From: Prevotella sp. | GTDB lineage: Bacteria > Bacteroidota > Bacteroidia > Bacteroidales > Bacteroidaceae | Reading direction: 5' to 3' | NCBI GenBank assembly: GCA_017449495.1 | Contig: JAFTFO010000014.1 | Location: 62,001 to 126,000 of the forward strand | Length of the DNA stretch: 64,000 bases | Part shown: piece after piece, positions 43,596-53,313 of the stretch | Layout of the letters: every line of letters begins with the position of its first letter | Numbering within the stretch: the first letter of the stretch is position 1 | Notes under the pieces: generated by a model | Databases searched by the model: none | Told to the model about the DNA's origin: nothing | Seen by the model: only the letters and a program-made list of their open reading frames with translations | Program-made: the position numbers and the translations under genes

Positions 43596-43627
43596 TTGAA
43601 GTTTGATATTTGAAGTTTAAAGTTTAT
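43594..43627 (-). repeat. AAACTTCAAA-type border repeat
   Basis: On the minus strand AAACTTTAAACTTCAAATAT and CAAACTTCAAATG fill the gap before the EamA start codon. It has the same position and style as the AAAAGGTAAAA family but a different unit. Confidence 0.6.
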
Positions 43628-44118
43628 GATTTCTTATATCGATTCTTGTAGGCTTGCAGTCTTTGTTTCCTTGACATCTTGGCATATTTGCGCCACTCCT
43701 GTGCCCCACCCTCGCAGCCTTTCAGGTAACTCAGGTCGTACATGTGGCCGTAGGCCTCCATCTCAAAGGGATTCAACAGGTAGGCGGCATGTTTCATCCT
43801 GAAGTTCATCGGCAGTCCTTTCAGCCAATAACATATATATAATAGGTAAAAGCAGATCCAGGAGTCATGACAGGCCTGTGCCTGCCGCAGATGGATCATC
43901 TCATGGTTCTTCATCGCTGCCGACAGCCTGTCGCCTGTCGCACCGGCATTGAAGCGGTCAGCCTCCTGTTGCGTTGGCGTCAGGATGTGGCCGAAGAAGG
44001 TCAATCCCTCATAGCCCTTGCGCATCCAGAAGGAGTTGACCACTGCCGGCATATCAGCAGTACGGCTGGGGCGCATGGCCCGCCACATCATGGGAACGAT
44101 CTGGAATATCATCAGCAT
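43624..44118 (-). CDS. Small protein with HExxH motif (putative membrane metallopeptidase)
   Basis: 164 residues from the ATG at 44118. The frame stays open further upstream, but that would cross the ligA start and promoter, so I reject the longer version. The protein has a hydrophobic N-terminus (MLMIFQIVPMMWRAM), a zinc-type motif NHEMIHLRQAQ, one likely membrane segment (WICFYLLYICYWLKGLPMNF) and LNPFEMEAYGH, whose Glu could be a third zinc ligand. This layout recalls M56/BlaR1-like peptidases reduced to their core. A -7 box lies 8 bases before the ATG, divergent from the ligA promoter. Confidence 0.65.
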   Translation of the reverse strand: MLMIFQIVPMMWRAMRPSRTADMPAVVNSFWMRKGYEGLTFFGHILTPTQQEADRFNAGATGDRLSAAMKNHEMIHLRQAQACHDSWICFYLLYICYWLKGLPMNFRMKHAAYLLNPFEMEAYGHMYDLSYLKGCEGGAQEWRKYAKMSRKQRLQAYKNRYKKS

Positions 44119-44126
44119 AACGGGGG

Positions 44127-44134
44127 CAAAGGTA
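44127..44134 (-). promoter_or_regulatory. -7 box of the HExxH gene, 8 nt from the start codon
   Basis: TACCTTTG on the minus strand, 8 bases before the ATG at 44118. The -33 position reads TTTC. Confidence 0.6.
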
Positions 44135-44196
44135 CGAAAAAAACAGGAAAGCAGAAAAGGACTTGGGAGTTTTTCCATCAAAAATATGCCAAAAAG

Positions 44197-46251
<2,055 letters not shown>

Positions 46252-46260
46252 TTCCCATAA

Positions 46261-47256
46261 TTATTCGTCCCAATAACTGATGGTGCGGCGCTGTTCTACG
46301 GTTTGGATAGTTGTGCGTTGTCCTTTTTCCCAGTAAGTGAGTTGCATCTTGTTCACTGTCCAGTTATCGTTATCGTCACGTTCCTGTAAATCGTTCTTCA
46401 TGTTGATGGAGACAATACATTCGTTCTCCTTACTAAATGCCTTCATGCTCTGCTGCGTGATTTCATAACTGGTGTTGTAACGGTATTCGTTGATGGACCT
46501 GATACCCGAGGTTGCATTGACCAGCGTGCGTTTCACCAGACAGCCGTCGCTGTCGTATTCGTATGTCAGACGACTCTTACCACCAGTCTTTTCCCGCATG
46601 GCGGCCCTCACGAGGTAGCCACGGGAATCGTACTCACGGTCTATCAGATCGTCGTTGGCCAACTGGCCCGTCTCACTGAAATGTTCTATATCATTTTCCG
46701 TCACGGGATTCTCTGTGATGACTTCCTGCACAAGCCCCTTTAGTCCCATGTTGGACGCATCTTTATAGTAGGGCGACGAATTGAGATAGTAGTATCGGAT
46801 AGCGTGACGTCCTTGCTCGTCAAGGCCTGTCGACTGACGTATGTAGCCGTAGCTGTTAAGCATATATAGCGAGCCGTCGCCTTTGGCCTTGAAGTTACCC
46901 CACTCGCGTTGCAGTCTGCCTAAAAGGTACTTTTGGTTACGATCGTAGAGATCACGTGTACGGTATGGTCCACAAGTGACAACCGCATCAGAGAGCAGTT
47001 TTGTCTTCTCGTTGACGGTGACCATCAACGATGACTTGATACCATAGAAATCACCCTCAAAATAATAGGTGTCGGCTTCAGGATCTTCAGGCTGCACCTC
47101 TACGAAGCCTACGTTCAGCAGTGCAGGCAGAAACACCGAATCGGGTCCTTCGAGGGGAACATCCATGATTGAGATACACTTAGGATCGACAAGCGTCTGC
47201 GACCAGACGCTTGCCGAGATACCTATATATAGAACCGTGAATAATAATCTCATCAC
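46261..47256 (-). CDS. Exported protein with YD/RHS-like repeats, unknown function
   Basis: 331-aa protein with a signal peptide (MRLLFTVLYIGISASVWSQ). The C-terminal half carries repeats of YD type (REYDSRGYLVRAAM, YEYDSDGCLVKRTL, NEYRYNTSYEI) as seen in RHS and wall-associated proteins, but too few for an RHS toxin. The N-terminal half is unrecognised. It starts 3 bp after the OmpA-like lipoprotein gene, so both are probably one transcript acting at the envelope. Confidence 0.7.
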   Translation of the reverse strand: MMRLLFTVLYIGISASVWSQTLVDPKCISIMDVPLEGPDSVFLPALLNVGFVEVQPEDPEADTYYFEGDFYGIKSSLMVTVNEKTKLLSDAVVTCGPYRTRDLYDRNQKYLLGRLQREWGNFKAKGDGSLYMLNSYGYIRQSTGLDEQGRHAIRYYYLNSSPYYKDASNMGLKGLVQEVITENPVTENDIEHFSETGQLANDDLIDREYDSRGYLVRAAMREKTGGKSRLTYEYDSDGCLVKRTLVNATSGIRSINEYRYNTSYEITQQSMKAFSKENECIVSINMKNDLQERDDNDNWTVNKMQLTYWEKGQRTTIQTVEQRRTISYWDE

Positions 47257-47259
47257 AGA

Positions 47260-47688
47260 TTACTTCGCAACAAACACCACACGGCGGTTCTGAGCCCGTC
47301 CCTCTTCTGTGGCGTTGTCGGCAATTGGTGCATACTGACCCTTACCAACGGCGGTAAGACGGCTCTCATCGATGCCTAACTCAACCAGTTTGTCAACAAT
47401 TGCCTGAGCACGTTTCTCACTGAGCTTCTGGTTTGCCTCAGGATTACCTGTGGAGTCGGTATGTCCCTGAACTTCATACTTCAGTTCGGGGTTCTGATCC
47501 ATTAGAGTCTTGATGCGGTTAATTTCGGCCATTGACTCCTCCTTGATATCAGCCTTATTGACATCGAATGTGATGTCATAGGTCACAATGGTACGATACG
47601 GTGTGTGTGCTACAGCCACCTTCTTCGGCTGACAGGATGTTAACGTAAGCATAGCTACGCCAAACAGGGCAAAAAACAGTTTCTTCAT
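47260..47688 (-). CDS. OmpA-family peptidoglycan-binding lipoprotein
   Basis: 142-aa lipoprotein (lipobox LTSC, Cys19) with a single OmpA C-terminal domain: ITFDVNKADIKEESM, then VQGHTDSTGNPEANQKLSEK and the Arg pair in GRAQNRRVVF. It should tie the outer membrane to peptidoglycan, like Pal. A -7 box lies about 34 bases upstream. Confidence 0.87.
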   Translation of the reverse strand: MKKLFFALFGVAMLTLTSCQPKKVAVAHTPYRTIVTYDITFDVNKADIKEESMAEINRIKTLMDQNPELKYEVQGHTDSTGNPEANQKLSEKRAQAIVDKLVELGIDESRLTAVGKGQYAPIADNATEEGRAQNRRVVFVAK

Positions 47689-47722
47689 ATGTACTTACAA
47701 TTAAATTAGATAGTTTCAAAGC

Positions 47723-47731
47723 GCAAAATTA
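47723..47731 (-). promoter_or_regulatory. -7 box before the OmpA-like gene
   Basis: TAATTTTGC on the minus strand, 34 bases before the ATG. Confidence 0.55.
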
Positions 47732-47796
47732 AGTAGTTTTTCTGACACATCCAAATTTTTAGCACATTTTCATACGTCTATTTCAATAAAAAGCAT

Positions 47797-47804
47797 TATC
47801 TTTG
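47797..47804 (+). promoter_or_regulatory. -7 box before the patatin gene
   Basis: TATCTTTG at 47797-47804, 28 bases before the ATG at 47833. Confidence 0.6.
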
Positions 47805-47832
47805 CATCCAAAATAGGAATACAAACATCAAA

Positions 47833-48684
47833 ATGAAACGAGGACTTGTACTAGAAGGCGGTGCGATGCGCGGCCTGTTTACTGCGGGTATTATTGACCT
47901 GATGATGGATGCAGGCATAGAGCCCGACGGCCTAATAGGTGTATCAGCAGGAGCAGCCTTCGGTTGTAACTATAAGTCGAGGCAACCAGGGCGGGCACTC
48001 AGATATAATAAGAGGTTTGCGCGGGACAAGCGGTACTGCAGTTGGCAGTCGTGGCTGAAGACAGGTGACCTCTATAATGCAGAATTCGGATATCATATTA
48101 TCCCAGCCCAGTATGACATCTTCGACGATAAAGCCTTCAACGAAAACCCAATGGCTTTCTACGCTGTCTGTACTGATGTAGAAACAGGTGCCCCCCTCTA
48201 TAAACAATTGACGGAGTCTACTCCCCTCACCTATGACTGGATACGTGCTTCGGCATCGATGCCATTAGCATCTAAGGTCGTTGAATTGGAAGGCCATAAA
48301 GTACTTGATGGAGGCGTCAGCGACTCTATCCCTCTTGAATATTTTGAGAAGATTGGCTATGACCGCAATGTCGTGATCCTTACTCAGCCCGAAGGGTACA
48401 TCAAGGAACATAACAAACTGATGCCTCTGATGCGTATTGCCCTACGGCGATATCCCAAGATGATTGAAGCTTTGGACCAACGCCACATCATGTATAATAA
48501 ACAATTAGAGTATGTCCGTGAGGCTGAGCGGGAAGGGCGCTGCTTTGTCATCCGTCCGGAAAGGAAACTGCCTATCGGTCACATTTCTCACGATCCGGAA
48601 GAGATGCAACGGGTCTACGATACGGGCATTGATGTGGGAAAGAAGTATTTGACAGATATTAAACGATTCTTCTCTTCCACTTAA
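47833..48684 (+). CDS. Patatin-like phospholipase
   Basis: 283-aa hydrolase of the patatin/RssA kind. The oxyanion loop is LEGGAMRGLFTAG, the nucleophile Ser lies in GVSAG and the catalytic Asp in DGGVSDSIPL. There is no signal peptide, so it is cytoplasmic or peripheral. Probably deacylates lipids; the substrate is unknown. It lies upstream of the kinase island with a 117-bp gap and a separate promoter. Confidence 0.88.
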   Translation: MKRGLVLEGGAMRGLFTAGIIDLMMDAGIEPDGLIGVSAGAAFGCNYKSRQPGRALRYNKRFARDKRYCSWQSWLKTGDLYNAEFGYHIIPAQYDIFDDKAFNENPMAFYAVCTDVETGAPLYKQLTESTPLTYDWIRASASMPLASKVVELEGHKVLDGGVSDSIPLEYFEKIGYDRNVVILTQPEGYIKEHNKLMPLMRIALRRYPKMIEALDQRHIMYNKQLEYVREAEREGRCFVIRPERKLPIGHISHDPEEMQRVYDTGIDVGKKYLTDIKRFFSST

Positions 48685-48775
48685 GTATTTGGCAAAAATT
48701 AAGAAAGAAATACTAAAAAACTTTAATTACTTACTCGTTTGTCTGTATCCTAAGCAAAAAAATAGTACTTTTGAA

Positions 48776-48783
48776 CATTAAAA
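48776..48783 (+). promoter_or_regulatory. -7 box of the kinase island
   Basis: TACTTTTG at 48776-48783, 18 bases before the first kinase ATG. No good -33 at the standard spacing. I see no other convincing -7 box inside the island. Confidence 0.55.
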
Positions 48784-48801
48784 ATAACAAAAACAATTAA
48801 A

Positions 48802-50289
48802 ATGGCATTATCAGAAGGTCTGCTTTTCGCAGAGAGATATAAACTGATTAGGCAATTAGGTAGAGGCGGATTTGCGGAAGTCTGGCTCGCTGAAGACAGC
48901 ATGACAGAGGTTCAGGTGGCAGTGAAAGTGTATGCCCCAGGAACTGGTTTAGATGACAATGGCATCAAGCTCTTTACTCAGGAGTTCTCGTTGGTATTTG
49001 ACATGAATCATACCAATCTGTTGCGACCAACTCACTTTGACTGCTGGGACCGCATGCCTTATCTTATCATGCCCCTCATTAAAAACGGTTCTGCTTTCAA
49101 ATATATCACCGAAGGCAAGAACATACCCGAAGAAGAATGTTGGAAGATGCTTCATGACGTGGCAGCTGGACTGGCTTATCTGCACGAGAAGACTCCACCC
49201 TTGATACATCAGGATATTAAGCCAGATAATATTCTCATCGATGACGAGGGCCGTTATCTCATCACCGACTTTGGTATCAGTGCCCGTGTGCGTAGCACCA
49301 TCCGTGGAGCACAGTCTCAGGAGCAGAGCGGCGGTACGTTGGCATATATGGGTCCAGAGCGTTTCAGCAGTAATCCCAAGCCTATTATGGCCAGTGACGT
49401 TTGGTCACTTGGTGCAATGATGTATGAGTTGATGACAGGCCTTCCGCCATTCGGCAATCATGGTGGTGTACTCCAGAAGAATGGTGCCGATATCCCCATC
49501 ATCGAAGGTGACTATTCACAAGAACTGAAAGACATCGTTACCCAGTGCTTGGCTAAAGAGACGTGGGATCGTCCATCGGCCAGTAAGATTGAGGAGATGA
49601 CTTATAATCATATGCATGGTATTAAGAATGAGTCACCGGTACAAAATCTAACAGCATCCGACACAACTCCAGTTGAGGCTGCTAAGTCCTCAAAACAAGC
49701 TAAGACAAAGAATACGGCCCAACCTCAGGATGTGACCACTCAGACTGAACCTTCTATCAAGAAAAGTAAGCCAATCCAACAAGGTAAAAATAACACTCTT
49801 ATCATCGGAGTCATTGCTGCGGCTGTTGTGCTTATAGGTATAGCTGTAGCGTTATTCTCTGGTGGCAGTGGTGATGATGAGCAGACGGTGGTGGAAGTCG
49901 TTCCCCGTGTAAACTATGATTCTATTGCACAAGTAAGAATCCAGGAGGCTCTTCTAATCAAGGAAGGAGCCGACACCATCATTCAAAACCACCCTGATGA
50001 ATATACTGATGCTTCTATATATAATAATGTAGAGGACATCTATCGAAAGGCACTTGTTAGATTAGACGAAGCCCTTGTCGACAAAGATTCTCTTGATGTT
50101 AGTGTGGCCAGTACAGCTTTGCAGCAGAAAGATGCTATCAAGACGGCTCTGCTTGCTATCTACAAGAATCTGGATGCCGGAGCAGAATACGTTCAGGAAT
50201 TTAGAACCAGGGCTGATGCCATAAAGCCTCTTATCGATGACCTACTTGACAACCAATCAAATGAAACTACAAATGAAGAAGACAATTAG
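48802..50289 (+). CDS. Membrane-anchored Hanks-type Ser/Thr kinase (kinase 1, HQD type)
   Basis: 495-aa predicted protein kinase. The kinase domain (~12-270) has the glycine loop LGRGGFAEV, Lys42 in VAVKVY, Glu61, HQDIKPDN (Asp138), DFG at 156-158 and GTLAYMGPERFS. The catalytic loop has Gln where RD kinases have Arg, so activation-loop phosphorylation may not be needed. A GG-LQ-GA-IP segment (~221-235) is shared with kinases 3 and 4. After a polar linker, one TM helix (~331-353) leads to a helical extracytoplasmic part of ~140 residues. First gene of the island; it overlaps the next by 17 bp. Confidence 0.92.
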   Translation: MALSEGLLFAERYKLIRQLGRGGFAEVWLAEDSMTEVQVAVKVYAPGTGLDDNGIKLFTQEFSLVFDMNHTNLLRPTHFDCWDRMPYLIMPLIKNGSAFKYITEGKNIPEEECWKMLHDVAAGLAYLHEKTPPLIHQDIKPDNILIDDEGRYLITDFGISARVRSTIRGAQSQEQSGGTLAYMGPERFSSNPKPIMASDVWSLGAMMYELMTGLPPFGNHGGVLQKNGADIPIIEGDYSQELKDIVTQCLAKETWDRPSASKIEEMTYNHMHGIKNESPVQNLTASDTTPVEAAKSSKQAKTKNTAQPQDVTTQTEPSIKKSKPIQQGKNNTLIIGVIAAAVVLIGIAVALFSGGSGDDEQTVVEVVPRVNYDSIAQVRIQEALLIKEGADTIIQNHPDEYTDASIYNNVEDIYRKALVRLDEALVDKDSLDVSVASTALQQKDAIKTALLAIYKNLDAGAEYVQEFRTRADAIKPLIDDLLDNQSNETTNEEDN

Positions 50290-51115
50290 TAAGTTGATAA
50301 TGATCATTGGGCTACTGTGTTTCATGCCCAGTTTTAGTTATGCCCAGAGTGCCAGCGAATCGTATAATAAGGGTGTTGCTTTGATGAACAAAGGTGACTA
50401 CCAAGGTGCTATTGCAAGTTTTAAGGCCTCTATGGCCATCAACAAAAGTGCTGCCAACGTGAAGAAGTGTAATGCGCAGATTGCCAAATGTAATAGACTT
50501 GCCAAGAAGAAAAGAAGTGGTGGTGAAGACGACACAAAGAAAGCTACACCTCAGAAACAGTTGACACTCAGCACATACAACCTATCTTTTGATTCCGGTG
50601 AAAGCACAAAGGTCGTCGGTATTGAGACGATGCCGGAGAGTAGTGACTGGATAGCCAATGTTGCCTCGGAACATGAGAGTTGGTGTAAACTGTCCAAATC
50701 GATGGATGGCAAGAATCTGCAGGTGACCTGTCTGGCTACAAGTAGCACGTTGAATCGACAAACGGGTATCACTGTTATCTATGATCAGGTAACTCGTTTC
50801 ATCAGACTCACGCAGAAAGGTAATAAACCCCATCTTGACGCGACAAAGACAGATGTCAAAATCAGCAAGCGTAAGGGCGGCACTCAGAAAGTCGGCATCA
50901 GTTGCAATAGTGATACTCTGTATTCCGACAGTAAGAACTGGGAACTTACGAAATCACCAGAATGGTGTGAAGTGACTGTTTCAAGTGGTAACGAGATTAC
51001 TATTAAGGCAGGGCCTTTGTCAAAGACCGATCCCGACTTCAAGGCAGGACGTTCTGGTTACATCCGTATCGAGAGTCAGAATGAGGAGTTTATCATCAGA
51101 GTTGATCAGAAATAA
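50273..51115 (+). CDS. Exported TPR plus BACON-like protein
   Basis: 280 residues from ATG at 50273 (50261 is also possible). The signal peptide is MKKTISKLIMIIGLLCFMPSFSYAQ. A short TPR-like pair (ESYNKGVALMNKGDYQGAI) is followed by a basic linker and two BACON-like beta domains (~90-190 and ~195-280), each with the aromatic-Cys pattern (SWCKLSKS; EWCEVTVS). It overlaps the kinase 1 gene by 17 bp. Probably a periplasmic or surface partner of the kinases' outer domains, which is inference. Confidence 0.75.
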   Translation: MKKTISKLIMIIGLLCFMPSFSYAQSASESYNKGVALMNKGDYQGAIASFKASMAINKSAANVKKCNAQIAKCNRLAKKKRSGGEDDTKKATPQKQLTLSTYNLSFDSGESTKVVGIETMPESSDWIANVASEHESWCKLSKSMDGKNLQVTCLATSSTLNRQTGITVIYDQVTRFIRLTQKGNKPHLDATKTDVKISKRKGGTQKVGISCNSDTLYSDSKNWELTKSPEWCEVTVSSGNEITIKAGPLSKTDPDFKAGRSGYIRIESQNEEFIIRVDQK

Positions 51116-51149
51116 ACAAAACATATTACCATAACTAAAGAGAAAAAGT

Positions 51150-51983
51150 ATGAGATGTAACAATTGTGGCTGGGACAACGCTCCCGGAAGTAGTGTATGC
51201 GTCAAATGTGGACACCCGCTTCAGTCTGGGGGATCACATTATCAGGATCCATACAATGGAGTAAAAATGCCGAACAATAACGGTGTAGAGCCAACGCCTC
51301 GTCCAACGGTACTTAATTCACAACAAGCCGAGCCCGCACCGCGGCCAACAAGAATTGTAAACAGTGCAGACCTCCAGAGTCAGGCTGCATTGAAATCGAC
51401 AGTATCTCAGGCACCAAAGAGTTGTCCACATTGTGGTTATCCTGTTATTGGTGATTTCAACAGTTGTCCGAACTGTGGTGCCAGTTTAGGTGCGGCTGTT
51501 ACAGCCATACATCAGCCTGTGGAGAAAAAGGATGAACAGTTAGAGTTGGATATCGCAGAAGAAGTGAAGTGTGATAAGTGTGGAACAATGGTGTCCATCG
51601 ACTTCAGTTTCTGTCCGAAGTGTGGTGAGCGGATTCATCTGCCGACAGTACGCGCTATCAGACACAAGCCGACACCAGCTCCTGAGCCCCCGAAGCCCCA
51701 ATGCCATCTGACTATTATCCCTGAAGAGGGCGAGAATACGGAGGCTGTCAGAAATAATTATGAGGGAGACACGATCATCCTGAACCGAGAGAATACTGAG
51801 CAGGGTAACCGCACCATTACATCCAAGGAACAGGCAGAACTGATCTGTGAAGATGGCAAATGGTTTGTGTTGAATCACAGCGAACTTGGGTCTACGTATC
51901 TTGAGGCTAACCGTAAGCTCGCTCTTGAACCCGGTGACATCATTGTCTTAGGAGACAGAAGATTCAAGTTTGAAACTGAATAA
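51150..51983 (+). CDS. Triple zinc-ribbon protein with degenerate FHA domain
   Basis: 277-aa cytoplasmic protein. Three zinc ribbons are visible: C3/C6/C17/C20, C92/C95/C106/C109 and C141/C144/C155/C158. They are joined by Pro-rich linkers with repeated PTPRPT/PAPRPT. The C-terminal ~90 residues read as an FHA-like beta sandwich (TIILNREN, TITSKEQAEL, GSTYLEANRK), but the GR and SxxH phosphothreonine contacts are changed. Likely a scaffold in the kinase network. It is 12 bp before kinase 2. Confidence 0.78.
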   Translation: MRCNNCGWDNAPGSSVCVKCGHPLQSGGSHYQDPYNGVKMPNNNGVEPTPRPTVLNSQQAEPAPRPTRIVNSADLQSQAALKSTVSQAPKSCPHCGYPVIGDFNSCPNCGASLGAAVTAIHQPVEKKDEQLELDIAEEVKCDKCGTMVSIDFSFCPKCGERIHLPTVRAIRHKPTPAPEPPKPQCHLTIIPEEGENTEAVRNNYEGDTIILNRENTEQGNRTITSKEQAELICEDGKWFVLNHSELGSTYLEANRKLALEPGDIIVLGDRRFKFETE

Positions 51984-51995
51984 AAGTAGGAGACC

Positions 51996-53291
51996 GTGAC
52001 CTATCAGGTTGTTGACAGATGTGACTTCCAGCCAGGAAACGTCATTGACGGCAGATACAGCGTCAAGAAATCCCTTGGTGAGGGATCGTTTGGTGCAGTC
52101 TATCTGGTTGAAGACGGTCGGGGTAGTATGTATGCCCTGAAACTCCTGAGGTTGTGGGAGGTGCCGGCAGAAATCCGGCAGCCCCTCATGGACCGCTTTG
52201 AGATGGAATTCAAGACTGGTCAGATTGACTGCGACAACCTGGTTCGTTCTCTGAATTATGGCATTGTAGGTGGTAATCCATATATTGTGATGGAGTATTG
52301 CCCTGGCGGTGATCTGGAGCCCTTACTCGGCAAGCCCGATGCCAGGACGCCACGTATTTGTCAGGACATTCTCGTTGGCCTCAATGCCTTACACGATAGA
52401 GGAAAAGTTCATCGTGATCTGAAACCCGAGAACGTATTGTTCAAACAAAACGGCAAGGCTGCCCTGACGGACTTTGGAATTTCTGGAGACCGTACGCACA
52501 GAATGACACAACGTAACATCTTCGGCAAGCCCAATCAGATATTTGGCACCTATGCTTACATGCCTCCCGAGCAGGCCATGAGGGCGAGAGGTGGAGCAAC
52601 GGTATTACCTACAACGGACATCTTCTCCTTTGGTGTACTCCTCTTCCAACTCCTGACTGGCCAACTTCCATTCGGATCTTTAGAGACCCATAATGATTTG
52701 GCAGAATATCAGAAGCGTGGCAAGGATGGCATCTGGAACAGAGGATTATTGCAGCCTCTCCCCAATGGACAACAGTGGATACGAGTCATTGACGGATGTC
52801 TGATACCAGACTTCAAAATACGGCTACAGACTGTACAGGAAGTACTTAAATTATTACCCCAGCAAATAGGTGGTAATTATAGTAGTGAGCCCGTTAAAAT
52901 GGTACAGTCTTATGCTCCTCAACAGCAAACCAGAGGATTCCAACTGCGGATACTCCAAGGAGAAGAGTATGGTAAGACCTACAATCTGACACAAATGGCT
53001 GATGCGGGACGAAGGATCCTCACCATTGGCAGGCAGCAGGGGAACGTTATTAAAATAAAATCAGACTTTAGTGATTTTATGTCACGTTTCCATTGTACGA
53101 TTGAACGAGATCCTAATTCAGGGCTTTGGGCTATTCGTGATGGTCAGTGGCGGAATGAGTACCGACAGTGGAAAAACTCAAGTAACGGCACTTACGTTAA
53201 TGCTAAGCCTGTCACGTCCAATGGCTTCTATCTGAAGGCTGGTGATATCATAGCTATAGGTGACGTCACCATGAGATTTGAAAATTATTAA
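51996..53291 (+). CDS. Ser/Thr kinase with C-terminal FHA domain (kinase 2, RD type)
   Basis: 431-aa soluble kinase with a GTG start after AGGAG-like sequence. The kinase domain (~18-290) has LGEGSFGAV, Lys49, the canonical HRDLKPEN (Asp141), DFG 159-161 and GTYAYMPPEQA. Unlike the other three kinases it keeps the RD Arg and lacks a TM helix. The C-terminal FHA domain (~315-431) has GR at 345-346, SRFH at 363-366 and NGTYVN at 397-402, all as expected for phosphothreonine binding. It may read phosphorylated partners and amplify the signal. Confidence 0.92.
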   Translation: MTYQVVDRCDFQPGNVIDGRYSVKKSLGEGSFGAVYLVEDGRGSMYALKLLRLWEVPAEIRQPLMDRFEMEFKTGQIDCDNLVRSLNYGIVGGNPYIVMEYCPGGDLEPLLGKPDARTPRICQDILVGLNALHDRGKVHRDLKPENVLFKQNGKAALTDFGISGDRTHRMTQRNIFGKPNQIFGTYAYMPPEQAMRARGGATVLPTTDIFSFGVLLFQLLTGQLPFGSLETHNDLAEYQKRGKDGIWNRGLLQPLPNGQQWIRVIDGCLIPDFKIRLQTVQEVLKLLPQQIGGNYSSEPVKMVQSYAPQQQTRGFQLRILQGEEYGKTYNLTQMADAGRRILTIGRQQGNVIKIKSDFSDFMSRFHCTIERDPNSGLWAIRDGQWRNEYRQWKNSSNGTYVNAKPVTSNGFYLKAGDIIAIGDVTMRFENY

Positions 53292-53313
53292 TAACCCTTT
53301 AATTATAAATTTT

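Noticed and set aside
46261..47256. RHS toxin
   Set aside because: Only a few YD-like units, no core domain or toxin tip, and a signal peptide with an OmpA lipoprotein neighbour.
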